A stretch of DNA of 64,000 nt from an uncultured Sphingomonadales bacterium (GCA_903821605.1 CAIJLZ010000013.1:186001-250000); one strand, 5' to 3'; counted from the first letter of the stretch, positions 17,853 to 28,946 are shown. The notes: generated by a model from the sequence alone, not told the origin. Program-made: numbers and translations.

Positions 17853-20140
17853 GCGTCTGTCCGTTTCCTGGGGTTCATGCTCGGCAGCGGGTCATCATCT
17901 TGATGCACCACCCCGGTTTCCTCATCATCTTCAACATGCAGGCGTTGTAGCGCCGCCGTATCGAACTGCATCATCACGACGGCGCCCTGACCCAATCGGT
18001 CGGTGAAGCGCAGCGTACCGCAATGTTCCTCGACAATCTTGCGGACGATGGCGAGGCCAAGGCCGGTCCCGCCGATCCGCGTTGTCATATAGGGTTCGGT
18101 CATCCGCTCGCGCTCTTTGGGCAGGCCGATGCCGTTGTCGACCACCATGACCGAGAGTTTTTCCCCCTCTTCGATCATCGTCACCTCAATCGTGCCTTGA
18201 TGGCCCGGCTGCTGTTGGACGCGGGACTCAATCGCCTCGATAGCGTTCTTGATGATGTTGATCAGGGCTTGGCTGACCTGCCGACGGTCGCAGACCATGC
18301 TGGGCAAGGTGTCGGGCAAGTCGATCGAAAAATTGATCTCCGGATGACCAACTTCTTGCAGGAATGTCGTCTGGCGCACGATGTCGACAATCGATTCCTG
18401 ACGGAAAAATGGCTTGGGCATGCGCGCGAAGGACGAAAATTCGTCCACCATCCGCCGCAGATCGCCAACCTGACGCACGATGGTCGATGTCAACTGGGCG
18501 AAGACCGTATCGTCTTCGGGCATGTTACGTCCATAGCGCCGCTGGAGCCGTTCCGCCGCGAGTTGGATCGGGGTTAGCGGGTTTTTGATTTCGTGCGCAA
18601 TCCGCCGTGCAACGTCGGACCAGGCGGCCGTGCGCTGATCGGCGAGACGTTGGGTAATGTCGTCAAAGGTCAAGACCGCACCCGTATCGGTCTGGCCGAC
18701 CTTAACCGCCAAGGTGCGTGGCTCCTCATTGACCACCATGGTGACAATGGCATCGCGCTGGTCATTGACGACCACGGCATCAAGTTCCGGCACCGCATCT
18801 TCCAGCCGGGCATCGATCAGCCCCTCTTCGGCGCGCGCCAGCATCGCAAGCGCCGAGCGGTTGACGAGCCGGATTTCACGCTGTTCATTGAGCGCGATCA
18901 CGCCGGCAGACACGCTGGTTAGCACCGCTTCGATCAGCTCGCGCCGACGATCAAGCAAGGCATTCGCCCGCATCAACGCGCCGGTCTGTTCCGAGAGGCG
19001 GCGCGTCATGCGGTTAAACGCATTGGCGAGCGTGCCAATCTCGTCCCGGCTGTTGAGATGGGTGACGCGCGCGTTCAAATCGCCCTCGGCCACGCTGCGG
19101 GCCGCATCGACCAACGCATTGACCGGGCGCACCACACGGTCGGCCACGCGATAGGCGATAAACATCGCAATGCCGACAATGGCGAGCGAAAGCACAAGTA
19201 GCGCTGCGATGAAGCGCAACTGCAACGACCGCGCCCGGCCAAGCAACTGGTGATAGTCGCCAAGCGCGGTCTTGGCGCGGGCAATCTGTGCCAAGACCGC
19301 CGGGTCAACCGCGCGCGAGACATAGAGAAACAGCATGCCCGACCGATCAAGCACGGTAATCGCCTCAACCCGGTCGACTGCATCATGGATCGACACCGGT
19401 CGACCGCTACGCAGCGCGACAAGCGCCGCCTGCGGCATACGTTCCTGCAACCCGCGCGAATCCAGATTGGCCCCGGCCACCAGCCGCCGTGCGCCATCCG
19501 GGCCAATCGAAACGACCGCCGCTTCGGACAGGTTGCGCGCCGCGACCTGCCACGCCAGCCCTTGGGCGAAATTCGGGTCTTCAATGCCGAAATTGCGGCC
19601 ATAGCCAGCGACATCGCCGGCCATCGCCTCGATATCAGCGCCGACCCGGGTGCGATTTTCCGCGACATAGGCCGTCGCGACCTGATCGGCGTTGAGCAGC
19701 ACCGTTCGCGCCTTGTCGGAGAACCAGAAGTCGACGCCATATTGGAACAGCATCGCCGCAAACGCCGCGACGAATAGTGTCGGTACTGCTGACAAGAATG
19801 AAAATAGCGCGACCAGCCGAACATGCAGGCGCCCGCGCCCGTCGCCCGGCATCTCGGAAATGCGCCGTAGCGCAAGCCGTCTGGCGACCAGCACCATCAG
19901 GCAGATCACCGGCACGAGATTGAGAATGAGCAGGAACGCGACTGTCACCGGCGTCAACAGCCGGTCGAGCGATCCATTTTGCCGCACCAGATAATAATAA
20001 GTGAACAGGCCGACCAGAATAGCGGTCGCGACGACCGCGCGTTCAAGCCAAGGGATGAACATCCGCGAGCGCGACAAAGACTGCATCCGGCGGACCAGTT
20101 GCTGCCAAATTGAACCTACCATCGGACCGCTGCGCATCAT
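17849..20140 (-). CDS. ntrY: Membrane sensor histidine kinase NtrY
   Basis: About 763 residues. Hydrophobic helices lie in the first ~100 residues and another near residue 300 after a periplasmic sensor part. HAMP (VADRVVRPVNALVDAARSVA), PAS and HisKA with the phosphorylated His in IAHEIKNPLTPIQLAAERLQ follow, then HATPase boxes NIIKNAIEAI, DNGIGLP and GGTGLGLAIVRK. It phosphorylates NtrX. The open frame extends to a TTG three codons upstream, but an ATG pair is available at 20140/20137. None has a clear ribosome-binding site, so the start is uncertain. The gene follows ntrC after about 50 bp. Confidence 0.93.
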   Translation of the reverse strand: MMRSGPMVGSIWQQLVRRMQSLSRSRMFIPWLERAVVATAILVGLFTYYYLVRQNGSLDRLLTPVTVAFLLILNLVPVICLMVLVARRLALRRISEMPGDGRGRLHVRLVALFSFLSAVPTLFVAAFAAMLFQYGVDFWFSDKARTVLLNADQVATAYVAENRTRVGADIEAMAGDVAGYGRNFGIEDPNFAQGLAWQVAARNLSEAAVVSIGPDGARRLVAGANLDSRGLQERMPQAALVALRSGRPVSIHDAVDRVEAITVLDRSGMLFLYVSRAVDPAVLAQIARAKTALGDYHQLLGRARSLQLRFIAALLVLSLAIVGIAMFIAYRVADRVVRPVNALVDAARSVAEGDLNARVTHLNSRDEIGTLANAFNRMTRRLSEQTGALMRANALLDRRRELIEAVLTSVSAGVIALNEQREIRLVNRSALAMLARAEEGLIDARLEDAVPELDAVVVNDQRDAIVTMVVNEEPRTLAVKVGQTDTGAVLTFDDITQRLADQRTAAWSDVARRIAHEIKNPLTPIQLAAERLQRRYGRNMPEDDTVFAQLTSTIVRQVGDLRRMVDEFSSFARMPKPFFRQESIVDIVRQTTFLQEVGHPEINFSIDLPDTLPSMVCDRRQVSQALINIIKNAIEAIESRVQQQPGHQGTIEVTMIEEGEKLSVMVVDNGIGLPKERERMTEPYMTTRIGGTGLGLAIVRKIVEEHCGTLRFTDRLGQGAVVMMQFDTAALQRLHVEDDEETGVVHQDDDPLPSMNPRKRTDA

Positions 20141-20194
20141 TGTGGCCAAACTAACACAATGTCGCGAAACTGCAACAGCTATGACCCGTCACAG

Positions 20195-21639
<1,445 letters not shown>

Positions 21640-21643
<4 letters not shown>

Positions 21644-22767
21644 GCGCCTTTTCCTGACTTGCCCTCGACACGCGGTAGCAGCATGCGGAACACCGTCTGC
21701 CCCCGATCCACATCGCGCGTATATTCGATCATCCCACCAAGGTCGCGCACCAGCTTGTCAACCAGCGCCAGCCCCAATCCGCCGGGCCGATCCGTGCGGG
21801 TCGAGACGAACGGCTCAAACAGATGGTCGGCAATATCGTCGGCAACGCCGGGACCATTGTCGATCACACAGACCTCAATCGGGAGCGACCGCCGTTGCTG
21901 CCGCCCATTACGCCGCTCGGCCAGCATGACCCCGGTCCGATAGGCCGTGGTCAGCGTGATCTGGGGATTGGCCGTATGTTCAAGCGCCTCGGCCGCGTTC
22001 TTGACGAGGTTCAAGACCACCTGCACCAACAGATCATGGTCGCCCAGCACATCGGGCAGGCTGGGATCGTAAATCTCGCGAAATTCGACATGCTGGCCGA
22101 AGCCATGTTGCGCAATTTCGATGGCGTGGCCCAATACGGCGTGGATATTAACCGGCTGCGGGGTAAAGGCGCGGGTGTCAGTAAAGCCTTCCATCCGGTC
22201 GATCAGCGCGGTGATGCGGTCGACCTCGTTGCAGATGAGCCGGGTCATCGCGGCTGCGCTGTCATCTGCATCGCTTTGGATCAACTGCGCGGCACCACGA
22301 ATACCGGAGAGCGGGTTCTTGATTTCATGTGCCAGCATGGCCGCTGCGCCCACCGCTGTGCGGCTGACGCTGCGGCGATTGCCCGCAACCGATAGATAGG
22401 GTGTCGAGCGATTATGCAGGCAAATCAATAACCAGCCGGGCCGATCCGGCATCGGGGTGGCCATCAGATCAACCCGAATAGTGCGTTGATCCTGCCGCAG
22501 CAAATCAATGTCATAGGCCGCAATCGGGGTTTCATCCGACAGTTCCTGATCGAACAGCTCTCCGCCATCCGGCTTACGCAGCACATCGACCAAATCGCGG
22601 CCGAGCATTGTTGTGCGACTTTGATTAAACAGCGATTCGGCGGCGCTATTGGCTTCGGCGATCTGGCGTTCCGGGTTGACCAGCACCACGGCACTCGGCA
22701 GCGCCGCGATCATTTCTGCCGTATCCGGCGTCGGCGTCGCGGCCGCCCTCCATTTGCCGAACACCAT
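21640..22767 (-). CDS. ntrB: Nitrogen sensor kinase NtrB
   Basis: A 375-residue soluble histidine kinase. The N-terminal PAS domain is at about residues 18-125. HisKA has His147 in MLAHEIKNPLSGIRGAAQLI, and the HATPase boxes are VVLNLVKNAAEAL, DNGPGVAD and GGLGLALVDKLV. In related bacteria PII controls its kinase/phosphatase balance according to nitrogen status. The ATG overlaps the dusB stop by one base (TGATG), so dusB-ntrB-ntrC are co-translated, as in many alpha- and gammaproteobacteria. Confidence 0.94.
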
Positions 22768-23765
22768 CAGGCGGCGATCTGCTGTCGCCAGGGCCGATAG
22801 AATTCATCCAGCATGGCAAGCACCAATTTCGGGTCATTCTCGAAATTGACCTTGTTCCGGAATTCAGCGGAACCCGGCAGGCCGCGTGTGTACCAACCGA
22901 TATGTTTACGCGCGAGACCGACCGCCGTATGGTCGCCATACAGGTCCAGCATATCGCGATAATGCTCAACGATCAGGTGATATTGTTGCTCAATCGTCGG
23001 CGTCTCAATCGCCGGTCGACCGGCCAGCGCCGCCATCACCTGCCCCAGCAGCCAAGGCTTGCCATAAGCCCCGCGCCCGATCATCACGCCATTGGCACCT
23101 GATTGGGCCAGCGCCGTCTGGGCATCCTCGATCGAACAGATATCGCCATTGACGATAACCGGGATCCGCACCGCATCTTTGACTTGGCGCACGAAGTTCC
23201 AGTCGGCCGTGCCCTTGTACATCTGGTTGCGGGTCCGCCCATGTACGGTGACCAACTGCGCGCCAAGATCTTCGGCAATCCGGGCTAATTCTGGGGCATT
23301 CAAGCTGTCATGACACCAGCCCATGCGCATCTTGACCGTCACCGGCACCTTCACGGCCTTAACCGTCGCATCGATAATCGCACCGGCCAATTTGAGGTCG
23401 CGCATCAGGGCCGACCCAGCATCGCCATTCACGATCTTTTTGACTGGGCAGCCCATGTTGATGTCGATAATCGCTGCGCCGCGATCTTCATTGAGCTTTG
23501 CCGCTTCCGCCATTTCATGCGGGGTGCAACCGGCCAACTGCATCGATACCGGCTCTTCGGTCGGGTCCCATGCGGCCTTTTGGAGCGACTGGCGCGTCTC
23601 GCGGATCATCGCTTGACTCGCGATCATCTCGGTCACGTTCAACCCCGAGCCGAAGCGCCGGACAAGCCGACGGAACGGCCGATCCGTCACCCCCGTCATC
23701 GGGGCGAGAATTACCGGTTCTTCGATCCGCACGGGACCGATCTGGATGGGGCCGTAATGGGTCAT
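22767..23765 (-). CDS. dusB: tRNA-dihydrouridine synthase DusB
   Basis: A 332-residue FMN enzyme reducing specific uridines in tRNA. The TIM barrel starts [20 protein letters not shown]. The catalytic cysteine is Cys106 in [10 protein letters not shown], and FMN-phosphate binding is in [10 protein letters not shown] and [13 protein letters not shown]. The open frame continues 20 codons further upstream, but those residues do not look like DusB and would run towards ispDF, so the ATG at 23765 was chosen. It heads the dusB-ntrBC-ntrYX-hfq-hflX block and is divergent from ispDF with 80 bp between starts. Confidence 0.94.
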   Translation of the reverse strand: MTHYGPIQIGPVRIEEPVILAPMTGVTDRPFRRLVRRFGSGLNVTEMIASQAMIRETRQSLQKAAWDPTEEPVSMQLAGCTPHEMAEAAKLNEDRGAAIIDINMGCPVKKIVNGDAGSALMRDLKLAGAIIDATVKAVKVPVTVKMRMGWCHDSLNAPELARIAEDLGAQLVTVHGRTRNQMYKGTADWNFVRQVKDAVRIPVIVNGDICSIEDAQTALAQSGANGVMIGRGAYGKPWLLGQVMAALAGRPAIETPTIEQQYHLIVEHYRDMLDLYGDHTAVGLARKHIGWYTRGLPGSAEFRNKVNFENDPKLVLAMLDEFYRPWRQQIAA

Positions 23766-23845
23766 CGCTACCTGCCTAAAAATCAGGCAGCCCCTATATG
23801 CCCAAAGAGGCTGACAGGCAAGCAAAGCGTGGCTATGGGGGCTTT

Positions 23846-25018
23846 ATGACATCCGTGCCCCCACATGTCGCCCTGATCGTCGCAGCCGGGAGCGGCCAGC
23901 GGTCTGGCCTTGATCGGCCCAAGCAGTTCCAGCCCTTTGCGGGTAGGTCTGTGTTGGCGCATAGTGTGACCGCATTCCTTGCCCATCCCGCCATCTCGGC
24001 GGTCTGGATCGTGACCGGGGCCGACCAAATGGCCGATTGCCGGGTGGCCTTGGGGGCATTGGCAGCCGATTGCCAATTGGTCGCCGGGGGCGCGTCACGC
24101 CGGGAATCGGTTGCCCATGGGCTGGCCGCCATCGCGGCGGCTGGCGGGTGCCAGCATGTTCATATCCATGATGCCGCTCGGCCCGGGCTGAGCGCGCCGG
24201 TCATCGATCGGTTGATCGCGGCATTGGCAGATCATGGCGGCGCTATTCCGGTCATGCCGGTTGCCGATAGCCTGTCGACCGGCATGGATGGTGTGCTCGG
24301 CGCAGCCGTATCGCGCGACGCCCTGTGGCGGGTGCAAACGCCGCAATCATTCCGCTTTGCCGATATTTGTCACGCCCATCGCGCTTGGGATGTGGCGCAA
24401 GAGGCCACTGACGACGCCCGCATGTTGCAGGCCATCGGCGGAACCATCGCGCTGGTTGAGGGCGATGCGCGGCTCGACAAATTGACCTATAATGCCGATT
24501 TTGACCGCATGGAGGCGCTTTTGACCGCCGATTGGATCAGCCGCACTGGCATGGGCTTCGACGTCCACAAGTTCGAACAAGGCGATACCGTCCATCTGTG
24601 TGGCGTGTCGATCCCGCACAGCCACCGGCTCGCGGGCCATAGCGATGCCGATGTGGCGCTGCACGCCCTGACCGACGCGCTGTTGGGTGCGATAGCGGAT
24701 GGCGATATCGGCCAGCATTTCCCCCCATCCGATCCGCAATGGAAAGGAGCCGCCTCACACCGCTTTGTTGAATTCGCCCGCGACCGGATCGCCGCGCGCG
24801 GTGGGATGATTGACCATGTCGATGTCACCATCATCTGCGAAGTACCCAAGGTCGGCCCCCATCGGGAGGCGATGCACGCGGCCTTGGCCGCGATGTTGCG
24901 GCTTGACTTGGACAGCATAAGCGTCAAGGCAACGACCACCGAACAACTGGGCTTCACCGGGCGTCGCGAGGGTATCGCCGCGCAGGCCGTCGCCACGGTT
25001 CGGACAAGGAGACGTTGA
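23846..25018 (+). CDS. ispDF: Bifunctional IspD-IspF enzyme of isoprenoid synthesis
   Basis: A 390-residue fusion. Residues ~1-225 are IspD (2-C-methylerythritol 4-phosphate cytidylyltransferase) with VALIVAAGSGQRSGLDRPKQ and HDAARPGLS. Residues ~232-390 are IspF (MEcPP synthase) with the metal-binding GFDVHKF, GHSDADVALHALTDALLG and ATTTEQLGFTGR. The fusion skips the IspE step in between, as in other alphaproteobacteria and some epsilonproteobacteria. The ATG 48 bp further upstream is in frame but less likely; the chosen start follows TGGGGG. The 3' end overlaps a small open frame as TGATG. Confidence 0.95.
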   Translation: MTSVPPHVALIVAAGSGQRSGLDRPKQFQPFAGRSVLAHSVTAFLAHPAISAVWIVTGADQMADCRVALGALAADCQLVAGGASRRESVAHGLAAIAAAGGCQHVHIHDAARPGLSAPVIDRLIAALADHGGAIPVMPVADSLSTGMDGVLGAAVSRDALWRVQTPQSFRFADICHAHRAWDVAQEATDDARMLQAIGGTIALVEGDARLDKLTYNADFDRMEALLTADWISRTGMGFDVHKFEQGDTVHLCGVSIPHSHRLAGHSDADVALHALTDALLGAIADGDIGQHFPPSDPQWKGAASHRFVEFARDRIAARGGMIDHVDVTIICEVPKVGPHREAMHAALAAMLRLDLDSISVKATTTEQLGFTGRREGIAAQAVATVRTRRR

Positions 25019-25131
25019 TGATTTCCCGCCGTTCGCCGCTGATCACCATTGGCACCATGCGCGATGGCCATCTTTCCAACCGCAAATCGGGCACGCCAGC
25101 CGCGCGTTGTCCGTTCAGCGCACAGGGTTGA
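25018..25131 (+). CDS. Candidate 37-residue protein coupled to ispDF and pncC
   Basis: A short reading frame that exactly bridges ispDF and pncC. Its ATG overlaps the ispDF stop (TGATG). A consensus AAGGAG lies 6 bases before the ATG, inside the end of ispDF. It stops 4 bp before the pncC ATG. The product is Arg/Ser-rich and basic (it begins MISRRSPLITIGTMRDGHLS) with one Cys and no hydrophobic helix. No family is recognised. It may be a real microprotein, a translational coupler that feeds ribosomes to pncC, or the residue of a deleted gene. Seen: spacing and ribosome-binding site. Function is unknown. Confidence 0.45.
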   Translation: MISRRSPLITIGTMRDGHLSNRKSGTPAARCPFSAQG

Positions 25132-25135
25132 TCAC

Positions 25136-25666
25136 ATGCCAGATTCAGGATTGAGCCCCGATCTCGTCGCCCAGGCCAAGGCGGTGATTACCGCCAATCG
25201 CCGCTTGGGCCGCACCGTTGCGGTGGCGGAAAGCTGCACCGGCGGTCTGGTATCCGCCGCGCTGACGGAAATCGCCGGCTCGTCGGAAGTGTTCGAGGCC
25301 GGTTTCATCACCTATGGCAATGCCGCCAAGCAATCCATGCTGGGGGTCAATGCCGAGGTGTTGGAAACATTCGGGGCGGTATCCATCGCAACCGCCTGGG
25401 CGATGGCGCAAGGGGCGCTGAAACGCTCGGGTTGTGATGTGGCGGTGGCCATTACCGGCGTCGCTGGTCCCGGTGGCGGGACCGAGAAAAAGCCGGTCGG
25501 CACCGTCGTTTTCGCCCGCGCCTGCAAGGGGGAAGACCCTGAAAATGTCGTCGCGGACATCCGCTATTTCGAGCATAATTCAGGCCGTAGCGACATTCGC
25601 CGTCAGGCGGCGTTATGTGCGCTCGAACTGCTGATGCCAGACGCCTCGCCGCTGGGTACGCCGTAA
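25136..25666 (+). CDS. pncC: Nicotinamide-nucleotide amidase (CinA C-terminal type)
   Basis: A 176-residue enzyme of the CinA C-terminal family, which deamidates NMN to nicotinate mononucleotide in pyridine nucleotide salvage. The signature AESCTGGLVSAALTEIAGSS (catalytic Ser33) and AITGVAGPGGGTEKKPVGTV are present. The longer open frame from 25049 is rejected because its first 29 residues overlap the small coupled frame and lack similarity. The CinA N-terminal domain is encoded separately about 5 kb away. The last 64 bp overlap the convergent ratA-like gene. Confidence 0.92.
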   Translation: MPDSGLSPDLVAQAKAVITANRRLGRTVAVAESCTGGLVSAALTEIAGSSEVFEAGFITYGNAAKQSMLGVNAEVLETFGAVSIATAWAMAQGALKRSGCDVAVAITGVAGPGGGTEKKPVGTVVFARACKGEDPENVVADIRYFEHNSGRSDIRRQAALCALELLMPDASPLGTP

Positions 25667-26088
25667 AGCACGCGCGCGCGTGCTTCAAACGCGTTGACCA
25701 TCTTGTGCACGGCCCGGTCGAACATCTGATTGGCCAGCATATTCAGCACTGATGAGCGAAATTGAAAGTCGACATCGAACTGGACGTGGCAGCCCGCAGC
25801 CGCGTCAGCCTCGAACTTCCAGTGGCTGGTGAGATGCTTCATCGGCCCATCGACATAGGAAATCGCCAGCCCCCGCGGCGGATCGAGTTCGACCCGCGAG
25901 CGATAGCGCTCGGTAAATCCCATGAAGCCGACCACGAGATCGACCAACAGCATTTTCTCCTGCCGTTCCACGACCCGAATGGCCGACACCCAGGGCAGGA
26001 AGTCAGGATAATGTTCCACATCCGCCGCGACGGCGAACAATTGTTCCGGGCTGAAAGGCAGATGCCGCCGGTCGGCAAAGACCGCCAT
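25603..26088 (-). CDS. RatA/Coq10-like START-domain protein
   Basis: A 161-residue polyketide cyclase/SRPBCC protein. It starts with the family pattern FSPEQLFAVAADVEHYPDFLPW and continues with the helix-grip fold to FRSSVLNMLANQMFDRAVHKMV. Members resemble mitochondrial Coq10, a ubiquinone-binding chaperone; E. coli RatA has been described as a toxin that binds 50S subunits. The C-terminal 20 residues are Ser/Ala-rich and are encoded opposite the end of pncC. The gene begins one base into the lipA stop, so the two are coupled. I favour a Coq10-like role. Confidence 0.85.
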   Translation of the reverse strand: MAVFADRRHLPFSPEQLFAVAADVEHYPDFLPWVSAIRVVERQEKMLLVDLVVGFMGFTERYRSRVELDPPRGLAISYVDGPMKHLTSHWKFEADAAAGCHVQFDVDFQFRSSVLNMLANQMFDRAVHKMVNAFEARARVLYGVPSGEASGISSSSAHNAA

Positions 26089-27026
26089 TAGCGCCCCGCA
26101 GCCAGCTTCGCGTTACGAGCGTCCCGCATCTGGGCAAAATCCGCATCCGCATGATAGCTCGACCGCGTCAACGGGCTAGATGCCACCTGCAAAAAGCCCT
26201 TGGCCCGTGCAATCGCGGCATAGCCTTCGAACTGCTTGGGCGTGACGAATTCAATCACCTTCGCATGCTTAGGCGTCGGCTGGAGATATTGCCCCATGGT
26301 GATGAAATCAATGTCGGCGGAACGCATGTCGTCCATCACCTGATGAACCTCCATCCGCTCTTCGCCCAAGCCAAGCATGATGCCGGATTTGGTGAAGATC
26401 GTCGGATCAAGCCGCTTGACCGTTTCCAGCAGGCGCAGCGACGCATAATAACGCGCGCCGGGGCGGATCGTCGGATAGAGGCGCGGGACGGTTTCAAGAT
26501 TGTGATTATAGACATCCGGTCGCGCCGCGACGATCGATTCCAGTGCCTGTTCCCGCTTGTTGCGGAAGTCGGGCGTCAGAATTTCGATGGTCATATCGGG
26601 TGCGGAATTGCGCAGCGCGTTGATCACCTTGACGAACTGGCTGGCGCCCCCATCGGGCAGATCATCGCGATCAACCGAGGTGATGACAATATGCTTCAGG
26701 CCCATTTCCGCGGCGGCATCGGCGACATGCTGCGGCTCCAATGGATCAACCGCGCGGGGCATGCCGGTCTTGATGTTGCAAAACGCACAGGCACGGGTGC
26801 AGGTGTCACCCAAGATCATCACGGTGGCGTGTTTCTTGGTCCAGCACTCACCGATATTCGGACAGGCGGCTTCCTCGCACACCGTTGCCAGATTGAGTCG
26901 CCGCATCAGTTGGCGGGTGTCGTTGTAACCCGCGCTGGTCGGCGCTTTGACGCGAATCCATTCCGGCTTGCGCATGCGCTCTGCCGGGGCTTTTTCCTGA
27001 GCTTCCTGGGTCATGAAAACGGCCAT
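26088..27026 (-). CDS. lipA: Lipoyl synthase
   Basis: A 312-residue radical SAM enzyme inserting two sulfur atoms into octanoyl-lipoyl domains. The auxiliary cluster ligands are Cys50, Cys55 and Cys61 in [12 protein letters not shown]. The radical SAM cluster is Cys76/80/83 in CTRACAFC. The conserved C-terminal SSYHAD is present ([10 protein letters not shown]). The open frame runs 21 codons further, past the start of the divergent carbonic anhydrase gene, so the ATG at 27026, preceded by GAAGG, is preferred. It is upstream of the coupled ratA-like gene. Confidence 0.96.
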   Translation of the reverse strand: MAVFMTQEAQEKAPAERMRKPEWIRVKAPTSAGYNDTRQLMRRLNLATVCEEAACPNIGECWTKKHATVMILGDTCTRACAFCNIKTGMPRAVDPLEPQHVADAAAEMGLKHIVITSVDRDDLPDGGASQFVKVINALRNSAPDMTIEILTPDFRNKREQALESIVAARPDVYNHNLETVPRLYPTIRPGARYYASLRLLETVKRLDPTIFTKSGIMLGLGEERMEVHQVMDDMRSADIDFITMGQYLQPTPKHAKVIEFVTPKQFEGYAAIARAKGFLQVASSPLTRSSYHADADFAQMRDARNAKLAAGR

Positions 27027-27079
27027 ACAGCCTTCGGTCGCGACTTGCCACCCGCCAATTTGCGGTCTAATCGGACGGC

Positions 27080-27706
27080 ATGACTTCATTCTCTGACCTG
27101 ATCGACGGCTATCGGCGCTTCCGCCAGAATGGATGGACCAGCCAGCGTGAGCGCTGGAACAGCCTCGCCGCTTCCCAATCCCCTAAAGTGATGGTGATCG
27201 CCTGTTGCGATAGCCGGGTCGACCCGGCCACTATTTTCGATGCCTCACCGGGTGAAATGTTCGTGGTTCGTAATATTGCCAACCTTGTCCCCCCATTTGA
27301 AGCAACGCCGGGCCGTCATGGCGTGTCGGCGGCACTTGAATTTGCGGTGACGCAATTGGAAGTCGAAGAGATCATCGTCATGGGCCATGGCCAATGCGGT
27401 GGCATTGCGGCGGCGATGAACCGGCGTTTTGAAGATGCTGCCCCCGGCGAAGGTGGTTTTATCGCGTCGTGGATCCACATGCTCGACGATGCGCGCGACC
27501 GGGTGACTCATGAACATGGCCCGGACGCGACACATGAGTTGGAACTTGAGGCGATTAAGACCAGCCTCGTCAATCTCCGCAGCTTTGCATGTATCCGCGA
27601 ACGGATTGCCGACGGGCGGCTCAGCCTGCGTGGGGCATGGTTTTCGATCGATGCAGGCAAGTTGCACGTCCTTGATACCGCGACCGGCGAATTTAAACCG
27701 GCTTAA
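27080..27706 (+). CDS. can: Beta-class carbonic anhydrase
   Basis: A 208-residue zinc enzyme interconverting CO2 and bicarbonate. The zinc ligands are Cys42, His103 and Cys106 (CCDSR and MGHGQCGG). The Asp44-Arg46 dyad completes the active site. The length is normal. It is divergent from lipA with 53 bp between the start codons. The last gene before tRNA-Pro. Confidence 0.95.
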   Translation: MTSFSDLIDGYRRFRQNGWTSQRERWNSLAASQSPKVMVIACCDSRVDPATIFDASPGEMFVVRNIANLVPPFEATPGRHGVSAALEFAVTQLEVEEIIVMGHGQCGGIAAAMNRRFEDAAPGEGGFIASWIHMLDDARDRVTHEHGPDATHELELEAIKTSLVNLRSFACIRERIADGRLSLRGAWFSIDAGKLHVLDTATGEFKPA

Positions 27707-27770
27707 ACGGCGAGCTCACGCAATTTCGCTTGGCGGCACGCCGGTTCGCGATTAAGGACCAACCACCAGT

Positions 27771-27851
<81 letters not shown>

Positions 27852-27932
27852 TCTTCCAGTTCATTGCCACCCGTCCGCGCCTGCTAGCACGCAGGCTTGC
27901 GTCTATGGCCGTTCATCGGTCAGGAGAGATGG

Positions 27933-28532
27933 ATGACTGACATCCACAGCCACCACCGCACCCCCCGCGCCCTGCCCGGCCTGTTGACCATGGCGGCGGT
28001 GCTGCTTTCAGCCTGCCACTCTATTCATCAAGATCGACTGGATCAGTTTGAGGCTGCGCTGGGCGCAGATGCCAGTGCCACACGCGCGTTGGAAGGTTGG
28101 TGCCGGGATTATGGGCTGGCCACGCCAGCGGTCATCACGGTCGAACATGTTCCGGGCGCAACTAGGCAGCCAACTGCCGAATTGCGCGCCCTGTTGCACG
28201 CGCCGAGCAGCCAGACCCTCCGCTACCGCCATGTCCGGCTGCGTTGCGGGCAAGTGGTGATGTCGGTTGCCCATAATTGGTATGTGCCAGATCGACTAAC
28301 CGCCAAGATGAACCAGCAGCTCGATCACAGCGATGTGCCCTTTGGCCGAATCGTCCAACCGCTCGGCTTTTCGCGCGAACGATTGTCGACTTCCCGCATC
28401 GGCGATCCCGCCTGCGCGCGCGGCACGGTGCTTGTCCAGCGCGCGATATTGCGGCTGCCCAAATCCACCCCATTGGCCATGGTAATCGAATGCTACCCGC
28501 GAAGCGTCCTCAAGGGCCGCCCGGTTCAATAA
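27933..28532 (+). CDS. Lipoprotein with chorismate-lyase-like domain
   Basis: A 199-residue protein. The N-terminus carries a signal sequence ending in a lipobox (VLLSAC, Cys28), so it should be anchored to a membrane in the periplasm. The rest matches the UbiC/UTRA fold pattern: LRYRHVRLRCGQVVMSVAHN, NWYVPDRLTAKMN, DVPFGRIVQPLGFSRERL and a final LAMVIECYPRSVL. Chorismate lyases are cytoplasmic, so an exported relative probably binds another aromatic ligand or has lost catalysis. The ATG follows CAGGAGAG at good spacing. No ubi gene is adjacent. The fold call is by remembered pattern. Confidence 0.6.
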   Translation: MTDIHSHHRTPRALPGLLTMAAVLLSACHSIHQDRLDQFEAALGADASATRALEGWCRDYGLATPAVITVEHVPGATRQPTAELRALLHAPSSQTLRYRHVRLRCGQVVMSVAHNWYVPDRLTAKMNQQLDHSDVPFGRIVQPLGFSRERLSTSRIGDPACARGTVLVQRAILRLPKSTPLAMVIECYPRSVLKGRPVQ

Positions 28533-28574
28533 CGCCTTGATCCGCGCCCCGGACAAGTGCCGGGCGCATCGGGG

Positions 28575-28763
28575 TTATTTCTTGCAGGACGTATTCAGGC
28601 CGACGATCGTATAGGCCGGGCAGAACTTAAAGATGCCGGTCAGCAAGGGAACGATCCCGATCCAGCCCCACGCGGTCTGCGGGCCAACGAATACCAACGA
28701 AATCAGCACCAGACCCAAGACGATCCGGGCGATCCGATCAAATCCACCGACGTTGATTTGCAT
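28575..28763 (-). CDS. Small DUF2892 membrane protein
   Basis: A 62-residue protein starting MQINVGGFDRIARIVLG, the classic DUF2892 N-terminus. Two hydrophobic helices (about 13-30 and 35-52) and the usual FKFCPAY/GLNTSC end, with two cysteines, follow. Such proteins occur alone or joined to rhodanese domains. AGGAG lies 9 bases before the chosen ATG; an ATG two codons upstream is only 3 bases from it. It shares the strand with the downstream-terminated lipoprotein gene. Function unknown. Confidence 0.8.
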   Translation of the reverse strand: MQINVGGFDRIARIVLGLVLISLVFVGPQTAWGWIGIVPLLTGIFKFCPAYTIVGLNTSCKK

Positions 28764-28862
28764 GGTCATTCTCTCCTGTGATGATGGGAGAATGTAACAT
28801 TGTTTTACCGGATAGTTTAGACTTTTCTTATGTAGCTCTGATGTAGCGCCTTGGATGGCACC

Positions 28863-28900
28863 CAAAAGAAAACGGGCGCCCTCCCGAAGGAGAGCGCCCG
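28863..28900 (-). terminator. Rho-independent terminator of the small lipoprotein gene
   Basis: On the minus strand a GC-rich hairpin (CGGGCGCTCTCC - TTC - GGGAGGGCGCCCG) is followed directly by TTTTCTTTT. It lies 46 bp after the lipoprotein stop and before the DUF2892 gene, separating the two. Confidence 0.88.
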
Positions 28901-28946
28901 CCTCTAGCTCGTCTCACTCTAACGAGTGAGGCTGTGCAATCCGAGA

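Noticed and set aside
25603-26088. Toxin-antitoxin system based on RatA
   Set aside because: No RatB-like partner is adjacent, and the gene is coupled to lipA; a Coq10-like role is more likely.
26151-27083. Long open frame antisense to lipA
   Set aside because: lipA carries all cluster cysteines; the antisense frame is composition-driven and lacks a ribosome-binding site.
28535-28572. Terminator between the lipoprotein and DUF2892 genes
   Set aside because: A GC-rich hairpin with a bulge (GCGCCCCGG / CCGGGCGC) exists, but neither strand has a T tail.
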